Notes: generated from the letters alone by a model not told the origin. DNA of 7,447 bases from Candidatus Methanogaster sp. UBA203 (GCA_002503595.1 DASC01000033.1:1-7447); one strand, 5' to 3'. Shown: positions 1-5,688, numbered from the stretch's first letter. Numbers and translations are program-made.

Positions 1-519
1 GAACGTCAATCAGAACGCAGGTTTGTGTCCGGTGAAAGCCATTATTACAAAGGCGGGCGTTATTTATTAAATGTTATTTATCACAACGCTGCCCCAAAAG
101 TAGAAATTCGCAATAAAACCCATATCGACCTTTACGTTAGAGTTGGGAGCACTTGCGAGCAGCGAGAAAAAGTACTCACGAAATGGTATCGTAAGCAACT
201 CAAAGATCAGATACCGGCACTGATTGACAAATGGCAACAGATAATCGGGGTGGAAGTTGCTGACTGGGGCGTTAAGAAAATGAAGACGAAATGGGGGACT
301 TGCACTCTTGCAAGCCGTCGAATCTGGTTAAATCTTGAACTCGCAAAAAAGCCGGAACACTGTCTCGAATACATCATCGTACACGAAATGGTACACCTGA
401 TAGAGCGCAACCACGGCGACCGTTTCGTAGCCTGCATGGATAAATTCATGCCCCAGTGGCATTTGTATAAAGAAGAGCTGAACCGCTCAATGTTGAGCCA
501 TGAAACCTGGAGTTATTAA
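1..519 (+). CDS. YgjP/DUF45-type zinc metallopeptidase, 5'-truncated by window edge
   Basis: Likely a cytosolic zinc-dependent metalloprotease of the YgjP/DUF45 (M48-like, SprT-like fold) family; the substrate is unknown. The zinc site is plain: HEMVH at bases 382-396, followed six residues after its second His by the His of NHGDRF as probable third ligand. The family block K-x-K-W-G-T-C, then R-I-W-L-N, precedes it. A GTG at 25 could start translation, but the frame is open to base 1 and the upstream residues ERQSERRF continue the family pattern (R-x-F-V-S-G-E, then Y-x-G-x-x-Y). I therefore treat it as a gene entering from the left, with 172 codons visible. Family members often sit beside type I restriction hsdR genes in bacteria; that neighbour would be outside the window. 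Its TAA stop (517-519) overlaps the stop of the convergent vapC. Confidence 0.85.
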   Translation, partial: ERQSERRFVSGESHYYKGGRYLLNVIYHNAAPKVEIRNKTHIDLYVRVGSTCEQREKVLTKWYRKQLKDQIPALIDKWQQIIGVEVADWGVKKMKTKWGTCTLASRRIWLNLELAKKPEHCLEYIIVHEMVHLIERNHGDRFVACMDKFMPQWHLYKEELNRSMLSHETWSY

Positions 520-962
520 AGTGACTTCCTGCCTGCCATTGGATTCATCGCAGCCAGCCACGGGATCTTTGAAAAATGCTGATCTTCGGTATAAATCGAA
601 AAAATGCCATGTTCTTTCATCGTTGCAGCCAGCACCGCATCCCAATAATGGATGCCATATTCCATATTTATCTCGATTGCAGATAAAACCGTATCCGCAT
701 CGAAATTAATTACTTCCCAGTTGTGGAACTTTACAATCGATGATATAAACTCACTGGCTATTTTTTTTGGAATTGGGTTTTTAACCTTACTGGTAACAAC
801 GACATAGAACTCTGAAAGATTCTGCACAGAAACAGCGTACTTTCGTTTCCTGTTCCAGCAGTCACCAATTAGTTCTCGGCACACCCTCTGTTTGTCAGGT
901 TCATCAGCGTCAAATACATACGTGAGTATGTTTGAATCGATTAACGCCAGTTCACCGCTCAT
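516..962 (-). CDS. vapC: PIN-domain ribonuclease toxin, VapC family
   Basis: Probable toxin of a type II toxin-antitoxin pair: PIN-domain VapC enzymes are Mg2+-dependent endoribonucleases, usually cleaving tRNA or rRNA, and are held inactive by VapB. Counted from the ATG at 962 (148 aa), the acidic residues of the PIN site are all present: D9 in LIDSNIL, E51 in NLSEFY, D108 in YWDAVLAA and D127 in YTEDQHF. Length is normal for the family. An in-frame GTG at 971 would add three residues. I prefer the ATG because GGAG (minus strand, 974-971) sits 8 nt before it and overlaps the GTG. The start lies inside the end of vapB (11-bp overlap), implying translational coupling. The stop overlaps that of the convergent metallopeptidase gene. 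The RNA target cannot be read from sequence. Confidence 0.88.
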   Translation of the reverse strand: MSGELALIDSNILTYVFDADEPDKQRVCRELIGDCWNRKRKYAVSVQNLSEFYVVVTSKVKNPIPKKIASEFISSIVKFHNWEVINFDADTVLSAIEINMEYGIHYWDAVLAATMKEHGIFSIYTEDQHFSKIPWLAAMNPMAGRKSL

Positions 963-1191
963 GAAGTTCACTCCGGTGCTGGTACAACCGTCCGCCGAAA
1001 GAAAAATCTTGGTTCATGATCGCTAACGCTTCTCTGGCTATCTTCTCCTGTTTCCGCTCATCTATCCAGTCCTGTATCGCTTCGGTGAACGCTTTTCCCA
1101 AATGCCCTTTCTTTTTGCCGTAAACTATGCCAGCAAGCAATCTAAATTCCTGTTCTACGTCGTCTTTTATGTTTATGGTAATCGTGCTCAT
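952..1191 (-). CDS. vapB: VapB-type antitoxin, probable ribbon-helix-helix
   Basis: Probable antitoxin of the downstream vapC, expected to bind and block the toxin and to repress its own promoter. The protein is 79 aa from the ATG at 1191. The N-terminus (STITINIKDDVEQEFR) has the alternating strand expected for a ribbon-helix-helix DNA-binding domain, followed by a Lys-rich turn and the helix KAFTEAIQDWIDE. The C-terminal tail, ending in ELHER, resembles the segment that wraps around VapC in related pairs. An in-frame ATG at 1218 would add nine residues (MYCGSKVWI), but they do not fit the family. A palindromic TATA-like box centred near 1220 is also placed correctly for a nearly leaderless mRNA starting at 1191. 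No Shine-Dalgarno is visible before either ATG. It overlaps vapC by 11 bp. Confidence 0.8.
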   Translation of the reverse strand: MSTITINIKDDVEQEFRLLAGIVYGKKKGHLGKAFTEAIQDWIDERKQEKIAREALAIMNQDFSFGGRLYQHRSELHER

Positions 1192-1215
1192 AATCCATAC
1201 TTTAGATCCGCAATA

Positions 1216-1225
1216 CATTTAAATG
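1216..1225 (-). promoter_or_regulatory. TATA box for vapBC, probably also operator region
   Basis: The palindrome CATTTAAATG is centred about 29 bp upstream of the vapB ATG at 1191. Archaeal TATA boxes sit about 26 bp before the start site, so transcription would begin near 1194 and give an almost leaderless mRNA. The perfect dyad could also be bound by a dimeric VapB, which is inference. Confidence 0.45.
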
Positions 1226-1406
1226 TTTGGAGTCTGCCAATATAGCGCACGCCCCACCTCCATCGGCGTCCACGCGTGAAGTATTTCCGACCCCTGACAT
1301 CTGTATGTCGCGCATGTCGCCGGATCGCTTGCCTGCGCAGGTGTGCAAGAGTCTGTTAAAATCGCCCAAACAGTATGGCATACGAATCAAATCGTCGAGA
1401 CCGTAG
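1226..1406. other. Intergenic stretch with one short hairpin, no recognised gene
   Basis: This gap separates the HAS-barrel gene from the vapBC promoter. A short open frame on the minus strand (1202-1390, 62 codons) resembles nothing I recognise and runs into the vapB promoter. A small inverted repeat (CTTGC at 1328-1332, GCAAG at 1345-1349) lies about 60 bp past the HAS-barrel stop. The only T-run on the minus strand is TTTT near 1358-1361, a weak candidate terminator for that gene. Confidence 0.3.
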
Positions 1407-1925
1407 TTAAGTAACCCGTTTCATGTACTTCCTGACGAGATCGAGCATCTTCCCGCTTTCCGGGACCGCACCCCCGGTCTCGTCGATCATCTTTAGGATA
1501 ACAGGCGACTGCAACCGATCCTTAAGATCGTGGAGGTACGGGGCGCACGGTCTTCCGCCGGCAGTGTGGAACCGCACGATCTCATCAGGGGATGCGGGCT
1601 TAACCGGATCATCGATATGCGGAGGCCTGTCGATCGCATACACCGCGCCACCACCACCATCCGAAAGCGTTCCAAGCCCGTGCACGGTGCAGTGACTGTT
1701 CTTATAGTCCTCGATGTATGGCTGGTACTTGATTTTTTTATCCTGCGATAGATAGCCAACCATATCCTCCTTAACCGAATGCGATACTCCAGTAACAACC
1801 CCGATGATCGTGGCGTATGACGTCGATATCGAAACAAACTGTCCGGCAAACCCACTATTCTCGTCACACAATTTAACGGTGTATGTGTCAGCCGACGCCA
1901 CATGAATGATGTCTCCCAATCGCAT
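1407..1925 (-). CDS. Small protein with HAS-barrel-like (HerA N-terminal type) domain
   Basis: A stand-alone protein of 172 aa from the ATG at 1925, with no ATPase motif. The first 60 residues (RLGDIIHVASADTYTVKL, then GQFVSIS and ATIIGVVTGV) look like the small beta-barrel (HAS barrel) that starts HerA/FtsK-type and ATP-synthase-type ATPases. The later segment, with VHGLGTL, a glycine run and RPPHIDDPV, also recalls the region after the barrel in HerA. There is no Walker A, signal peptide or membrane helix, so I infer a soluble adaptor or assembly domain. The frame can extend upstream to a TTG at 1964 that directly follows a stop and adds 13 residues. I prefer 1925 because a TATA-like box lies 29 bp before it and the barrel starts there. 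The domain assignment is by eye and moderate. DNA-processing function is a guess, supported only by a NurA gene in the same window. Confidence 0.6.
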   Translation of the reverse strand: MRLGDIIHVASADTYTVKLCDENSGFAGQFVSISTSYATIIGVVTGVSHSVKEDMVGYLSQDKKIKYQPYIEDYKNSHCTVHGLGTLSDGGGGAVYAIDRPPHIDDPVKPASPDEIVRFHTAGGRPCAPYLHDLKDRLQSPVILKMIDETGGAVPESGKMLDLVRKYMKRVT

Positions 1926-1949
1926 GAGATGAAGTTGTCCTGTATCGGT

Positions 1950-1958
1950 ATTAAATTT
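1950..1958 (-). promoter_or_regulatory. Possible TATA box for the HAS-barrel gene
   Basis: AAATTTAAT on the minus strand is centred about 29 bp upstream of the ATG at 1925, the right distance for a near-leaderless archaeal transcript. It lies outside miniature element A, so this promoter would predate the insertion. No Shine-Dalgarno is seen before either possible start, which fits leaderless initiation. The box is AT-rich and short, so it may be chance. Confidence 0.35.
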
Positions 1959-1991
1959 GAGCAATCATGAGGTGACCCGAGCAGATCCGCA

Positions 1992-2000
1992 GTCACTCAC
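1992..2000. repeat. Target-site duplication, left, of element A
   Basis: GTCACTCAC lies immediately left of the element and is repeated exactly at 2161-2169 immediately right of it. The match of all nine bases at precisely the ends of the terminal inverted repeats is what makes a transposition origin credible. Confidence 0.75.
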
Positions 2001-2160
2001 GACACAATCAGAAAATACGAGTGTTATCACTATATCCTTAAATTTTACCGCAGAGCACGCGGAGAACGCAGAGGCATCAGAAAACCAAAGCGAAGATTGA
2101 AACGATCTTAAAACTCTGCGCCCTCCGCGGTGATAAATCACTGGATGTTCAGACAGTGCC
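2001..2160 (+). mobile_element. Miniature inverted-repeat element, copy A (MITE-like), with 9-bp target duplication
   Basis: A 160-bp non-coding element bounded by GTCACTCAC direct repeats (1992-2000 and 2161-2169), read as a target-site duplication. The terminal inverted repeats are about 30 bp and imperfect: the left end begins GACACAATCAGAAAA, and the right end read inward begins GGCACTGTCTGAAC. Both then contain AGTG and TTATCAC. Inside lies a second inverted pair: CCGCAGAGCACGCGGAG near 2048-2064 against CTCCGCGGTGATAAA near 2123-2137, with an AT-richer centre. It has no open frame, so it must depend on a transposase from elsewhere. The GGCACTGT end recalls IS6-family ends, which make 8-bp duplications; this is a weak analogy. 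Copies B and C share its right end. It separates surE from the HAS-barrel gene. Confidence 0.8.
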
Positions 2161-2169
2161 GTCACTCAC
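2161..2169. repeat. Target-site duplication, right, of element A
   Basis: This is the second copy of GTCACTCAC, directly after the element end GTGCC. From here to the surE stop at 2245 there is only a 75-bp spacer with no recognised feature. Confidence 0.75.
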
Positions 2170-2244
2170 TCTCCGCATCCAGGAACTCAACAGGACTCTC
2201 TATCGTTTTCGGCGATCTGCCCTTGGCATCAGTTTCATCTCGTC

Positions 2245-3060
2245 CTAATAGAACGCCTCCACGGCCCCGCGAAGCGTTTCCGGGATCTCCCGCGTCGTTA
2301 GCTGGTCGAGCCCCACAGTCGAATCAAGCGTTAGCGGCGTGACCGAGATGTGGTGCTGTGCGAGAGCATGTACATCGGTGCCAGGGTCGTCGTCCTCTAC
2401 GAGATCGCCATTGATCCAGTAATACGGGCGCCCCCGCGGGTCGTGCCGCTTCTCAACAGCAGTCTTGAATATCTTTCTCGACAGTCTGGTGATCTCGATC
2501 TCGGTATCAAGGGATGCGTTTCTCGGGATGTTGACGTTTAGCACATCCACACCATCCGGAAAACCATTTTTAAGCGCGTGTTTTGCAATCCTCCCGACCA
2601 GATCAATCCCTGCATCGAAATCGTACTCATAATGCCTGAGATCGTCGAACTTGTCGCCCTGATCCACCACTTGAATCGATGCTGCTATCGTTGGGATGCC
2701 GTAACTGGCAGCCTCAAGCGCAGCACCGATCGTGCCGGATGTGGTCACTGTGTCGGTGCTGATGTTCTCGCCGATATTAAACCCGGATACGCATAGATCA
2801 GGGAGCCGGTCCATGATAGCAAAGATCGCAAGGATCACGGAATCGGCAGGTGTTCCCGCGACCGCATAAGCCTCGAACGCGTCCAGTTTGATTTCAGAGA
2901 ATCTCAGGGGCTCGAAGACCGATACCGATCTCCCGACACCCGATTTCTGCATCGATGGCGCCACGACGCTAACGTTTCCGAGATCGCAGACGCTCCTGTA
3001 TGCTGCCCTGATGCCTGACGAGTACACGCTGTCGTCGTTTGTAACGAGTATGGCTGACAT
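2245..3060 (-). CDS. surE: 5'/3'-nucleotidase SurE (survival protein)
   Basis: A metal-dependent phosphatase that removes phosphate from nucleoside 5'- and 3'-monophosphates; some members also act on short polyphosphate. It is cytosolic, usually a dimer or tetramer. The 271 aa are near the family norm of about 250-270. The N-terminal ILVTNDDS supplies the metal-binding Asp pair (D9, D10), S40 in the QKSGVG loop the next ligand, and N95 in VSGFNIGEN the fourth. GTPADSV at 69-75 is another signature. The usual SGIN is SGFN here and the usual SIT after the serine loop is SVSV, both conservative changes. The ATG at 3060 follows the cdc48 TAA by one nucleotide with no strong Shine-Dalgarno, so translation is probably coupled to cdc48. 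It ends in TAG. Confidence 0.95.
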   Translation of the reverse strand: MSAILVTNDDSVYSSGIRAAYRSVCDLGNVSVVAPSMQKSGVGRSVSVFEPLRFSEIKLDAFEAYAVAGTPADSVILAIFAIMDRLPDLCVSGFNIGENISTDTVTTSGTIGAALEAASYGIPTIAASIQVVDQGDKFDDLRHYEYDFDAGIDLVGRIAKHALKNGFPDGVDVLNVNIPRNASLDTEIEITRLSRKIFKTAVEKRHDPRGRPYYWINGDLVEDDDPGTDVHALAQHHISVTPLTLDSTVGLDQLTTREIPETLRGAVEAFY

Positions 3061-3061
3061 A

Positions 3062-5257
3062 TTACCGGTATCCGACGTACGAACTCGGCTCCTTTGCAGG
3101 CGCTCCGCCTTTGAACTTCTCCTGCACCCGCTGGTAATGATCCGTGAGATCAGAGCTTACGGTCGCTCGTATCTTCTGCAAAGCCTCCTCGAAATGCCGC
3201 ATCTCGATCTGATCGAGATCCTCACGCATCGCAAGCATAGCAGACTCCCTGCAGAGCGATTCGAGATCGGATCCGACATAGCCATCGGTTATATCAGCGA
3301 GTTCAGTGAGATCCACATTCGTTAGCGGCATATCTCTGGTGTGGATTCGCAGGATAGCCTCTCTTCCGGACTTCGTTGGCACCCCGGCATACACGAGCCG
3401 ATCAAACCTCCCTGACCTGATAAGCGCAGGATCGACGATGTCCGGGCGGTTGGTGGCAGCAACCACGATCACCGCCTTGAGCGTCTGGAGCCCGTCCAGT
3501 TCGGTCAAGAGCTGGTTTAGCACGCGGTCAGTGACCCTTGACGAATCCATCCCGCGAATCGGCGCGAGCGCGTCCAGTTCGTCGAAGAATATGATGGCAG
3601 GCGCAACCTGTTTTGCCTTTTTAAATGTCTCCCGAATCGCTTTTTCGGATTCCCCGACCCACTTAGAGAGCAGTTGGGGGCCGCTTATGCTGATGAAATT
3701 GGCATTCGATTCGTTTGCAGCAGCCTTTGCAAGCAGGGTCTTTCCTGTGCCAGGGGGGCCGTATAAGAGGATGCCCTTCGGCGGCGTTGTGCCCATCTTC
3801 TTGAAACGTTCCGGATTCTTAAGGGGCCATTCGATCACTTCCTGAAGCTCCTGCCGTACCGCATCCATTCCTCCGACATCAGCCCATGTAACATGCGGAA
3901 TCTCGACAAGCACCTCGCGCATCGCAGACGGCTCAACCTCACGCAATGCCTCCTCGAAATCCGCCCCTGTGACGATCATGCCTTCCAGCACCTCCTTTGG
4001 AATCTCCTCGTCGTCAAGATTGATCTCTGGTAGGTACTTGCGCAGCGTTTTCATTGCAGATTCTCTCGTCAGTGATGAGAGGTCTGCGCCAACGAAGCCG
4101 TGTGTGTTCTCTGCGAGTTCGCGCAGATCAACATCATCAGAGAGCGGCATCCCGCGCACGTGAATCTGTAGGATTTCGATGCGGTCTTCCAGATCAGGAA
4201 CACCGATCTCGACCTCCCTGTCAAATCTTCCCGGGCGGCGGAGTGCCGGATCGATCGCATTCACACGGTTCGTTGCCGCGATCACAGCAACCTGACCGCG
4301 CTCCTCGAGACCGTCCATCAATGACAGCAACTGGGCAACCACTCTCCGTTCCACCTCTCCATAAACGTCCTCTCGTTTAGGGGCAATCGAATCGATCTCA
4401 TCGATGAAAATAATTGAAGGCGACTTCTCTTCCGCTTCCTCAAAAATATCCCGCAGCCGCTGTTCACTCTCTCCGTAATACTTGCCCATAACCTCAGGTC
4501 CTGCGAGGTATATAAAATGAGCGCCGGATTCGTTTGCTACCGCCTTTGCAATCAATGTTTTCCCGGTTCCGGGCGGTCCGTACATCAGTATCCCCTTCGG
4601 AGGATCGATGCCCAGTTTCTGGAAAACTTCGGGATGTTTCATTGGCAGTTCGACCATCTCACGCACCCGATCGACCTCATCATGAAGCCCCCCGATATCC
4701 TCGTAGGTGATGCCGGTACCTTTCGCAGAGTCAAACCCGATGACCGGTTTTTCGAGCAGCACGATCTCGGTCTGTTTGTCCACCAGCACCATCCCTTCGG
4801 GTATCGTCTCGGTCACGATGAGCGGCAGCATCTGCCCTCCAAACGGGGACGGCGTCGTCAGGATTGGGATGATATCGCCGAGTAGGATAGGGCGCTTGAA
4901 CGTCTGCTGCTTCACGATGGTCTCGGCATCAGAACCGAACTGGACCTCCGAACCCTGCGGCGGGGCAAAAACCACTCGTTCGGCATCTTTTACGGGCACA
5001 CGCCTGATCTTCACCCGCTCCCCGATCCCACTGCCCGCGTTCTGGCGCACATAACTGTCGATCCGTATCGTCTCCTGCCCCCAGTCTTGCCGATCAGCGC
5101 GCCAGACCTTCGCACCGGTCACTCTCCTACCCTCGATCTCGATGATGTCACCGGGCGACAATTGAAGCGTCTGAAGGACGTAGGGATCGAGGCGCGCCAT
5201 CCCCCTTCCCGCATCCTTCGGATACGCCTTTACAACTGTTAATTGAATTTCGTTCAT
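3062..5257 (-). CDS. cdc48: Cdc48/VAT-type double AAA+ ATPase (CDC48 family)
   Basis: A hexameric ATP-driven unfoldase, the archaeal relative of p97/VCP. It threads proteins through its pore and can hand them to the 20S proteasome. The 731 aa are full length. The N-domain (about 1-175) has the double-psi barrel and second subdomain of VAT. D1 has Walker A GPPGTGKT at 227-234, pore loop KYYGES at 259-264, Walker B IIFIDE at 282-287 and arginine-finger region RRPGRFDR at 340-347. D2 has Walker A at 500-507, pore loop KWVGES at 532-537 and Walker B IIFFDE at 555-560. Its finger region reads IRSGRFDR, with Ser where Pro is usual. The C-terminus, YVGYR, has the penultimate Tyr of HbYX-like proteasome-docking tails. 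The ATG at 5257 has AGGCGG (minus strand, 5269-5264) six nt before it. It forms an operon with surE. Confidence 0.97.
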   Translation of the reverse strand: MNEIQLTVVKAYPKDAGRGMARLDPYVLQTLQLSPGDIIEIEGRRVTGAKVWRADRQDWGQETIRIDSYVRQNAGSGIGERVKIRRVPVKDAERVVFAPPQGSEVQFGSDAETIVKQQTFKRPILLGDIIPILTTPSPFGGQMLPLIVTETIPEGMVLVDKQTEIVLLEKPVIGFDSAKGTGITYEDIGGLHDEVDRVREMVELPMKHPEVFQKLGIDPPKGILMYGPPGTGKTLIAKAVANESGAHFIYLAGPEVMGKYYGESEQRLRDIFEEAEEKSPSIIFIDEIDSIAPKREDVYGEVERRVVAQLLSLMDGLEERGQVAVIAATNRVNAIDPALRRPGRFDREVEIGVPDLEDRIEILQIHVRGMPLSDDVDLRELAENTHGFVGADLSSLTRESAMKTLRKYLPEINLDDEEIPKEVLEGMIVTGADFEEALREVEPSAMREVLVEIPHVTWADVGGMDAVRQELQEVIEWPLKNPERFKKMGTTPPKGILLYGPPGTGKTLLAKAAANESNANFISISGPQLLSKWVGESEKAIRETFKKAKQVAPAIIFFDELDALAPIRGMDSSRVTDRVLNQLLTELDGLQTLKAVIVVAATNRPDIVDPALIRSGRFDRLVYAGVPTKSGREAILRIHTRDMPLTNVDLTELADITDGYVGSDLESLCRESAMLAMREDLDQIEMRHFEEALQKIRATVSSDLTDHYQRVQEKFKGGAPAKEPSSYVGYR

Positions 5258-5291
5258 GAATGTCCGCCTGTTAGATTTGGATTTATGCTCT

Positions 5292-5320
5292 GATATATCT
5301 GTCTGGATTGGCTATAAAGG
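5292..5320 (-). promoter_or_regulatory. Promoter region of the cdc48-surE operon
   Basis: Two TATA-like boxes lie upstream of the cdc48 ATG. GATATATC at 5292-5299 would give a leader of about 12 nt. CCTTTATAGC (minus strand, 5320-5311) would give about 32 nt, long enough to include the AGGCGG ribosome site. The second box abuts the target duplication of element B, so the insertion may have replaced upstream promoter sequence. Which box is used cannot be decided from sequence. Confidence 0.45.
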
Positions 5321-5327
5321 TTACAGG
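5319..5327. repeat. Target-site duplication, left, of element B
   Basis: GGTTACAGG is repeated exactly at 5492-5500. The last G may belong to the element (which would then begin GACACTGTC, like copy A), making the duplication 8 bp rather than 9. Confidence 0.75.
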
Positions 5328-5491
5328 ACACTGTCGGATTCTCTATTGAAATCATTATATCACTAAATTTCCTTATCACCGCAGAGCACGCGGGAGTTCG
5401 CAAAGGATTGGATCAGTCTTAAAATTCTGCGCCTCTGCACACCCTTCCAAGTTCTCCACGGTGATAAAACACTTGATTTTCAGACAGTGCC
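5327..5491 (+). mobile_element. Miniature inverted-repeat element, copy B, with 8-9 bp target duplication
   Basis: The same family and orientation as copy A, about 165 bp. The left end begins GACACTGTCGGATT; the right end, read inward, begins GGCACTGTCTGAAAATC. Both copies share the right boundary TTCAGACAGTGCC and the interior CCGCAGAGCACGCGG (near 5380-5393 here). The interior has diverged more than in A: one 9-nt unit is spoiled and the right arm reads CTCCACGGTGATAAA. It has no coding capacity. It lies 12 bp beyond the mature 3' end of tRNA-Trp and about 70 bp upstream of the cdc48 start. Transcripts leaving the tRNA pair must enter it, and its TTTT on the minus strand (5469-5466) could help terminate them, which is inference. 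Confidence 0.8.
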
Positions 5492-5500
5492 GGTTACAGG
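5492..5500. repeat. Target-site duplication, right, of element B
   Basis: Second copy of GGTTACAGG, located between the element end GTGCC and the 3' end of tRNA-Trp at 5504. Confidence 0.75.
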
Positions 5501-5503
5501 AAA

Positions 5504-5686
5504 TGGGGCTGGTGCGATTCGAACACACGATCGACGGGTCTCTCCGAACCCTCGAAGGTCGAGGAGGGCACATCAGTGCTCCAACGGCTCATCATACACC
5601 CGCCCCGTCGGGCAGGCGTCAGTAGACCCGTTGCTCATCATTTATCCGCTGGAGCCCGTCGCCATACCTGGCTAGGCCACAGCCCC
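5504..5686 (-). tRNA. tRNA-Trp (CCA anticodon) with 109-nt intron
   Basis: Exon 1 is 5649-5686 and exon 2 is 5504-5539, giving a 74-nt mature tRNA. Acceptor GGGGCTG pairs with CAGCCCC, with discriminator A73; no CCA is encoded. The T-arm is GTGTG-TTCGAAT-CGCAC, and the anticodon stem ACGGG pairs with CCCGT. The loop CT-CCA-G-A forms only if the intron between positions 37 and 38 is removed. A bulge-helix-bulge fits: CTCC in exon 1 pairs with GGAG near the intron end, with 3-nt bulges AGC and AGA holding the two cut sites. This is the standard site of the euryarchaeal tRNA-Trp intron and the substrate of the archaeal splicing endonuclease. It lies two bases downstream of tRNA-Val, so both are probably cut from one precursor. 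Confidence 0.95.
5540..5648 (-). ncRNA. Box C/D 2'-O-methylation guide RNA within the tRNA-Trp intron
   Basis: The intron carries a complete box C/D set on the minus strand: C ATGATGA (5641-5635), D' CTGA (5622-5619), C' ATGATGA (5595-5589) and D CTGA (5576-5573). Each guide between boxes is 12 nt. The D guide pairs with exon 1 and the first intron bases so that its fifth base before box D faces C34. The D' guide pairs with AGACCCGT so that its fifth base faces C39. In Haloferax the homologous intron directs 2'-O-methylation of C34 and U39, so the function is well supported, with C39 replacing U39. The 23-nt D'-C' spacer folds as a 9-bp stem with a GACG loop. Fibrillarin, Nop5 and L7Ae should bind it. 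Confidence 0.9.
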
Positions 5687-5688
5687 TG

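Noticed and set aside
1202..1390. 62-codon minus-strand frame between the HAS-barrel gene and vapB
   Set aside because: No recognisable domain, no ribosome site, and its end runs through the vapB promoter.
1493..1996. 167-codon frame overlapping the HAS-barrel gene on the same strand
   Set aside because: Arg- and Ser-rich translation without recognisable motifs; the other frame has a coherent beta-barrel pattern.
2200..2247. Possible read-through of the surE TAG as pyrrolysine
   Set aside because: The frame stays open for 14 codons to a second TAG, but SurE is already full length at the first TAG and nurA also ends in TAG, so TAG looks like an ordinary stop.
3306..3845. 179-codon open frame opposite cdc48
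   Set aside because: It lies wholly antisense to the D2 domain of a clear Cdc48 gene and reads as composition-driven shadow sequence with no family pattern.
5376..5573. Short open frames across tRNA-Trp and element B
   Set aside because: They overlap a well-formed tRNA and a non-coding repeat, so they are chance frames.
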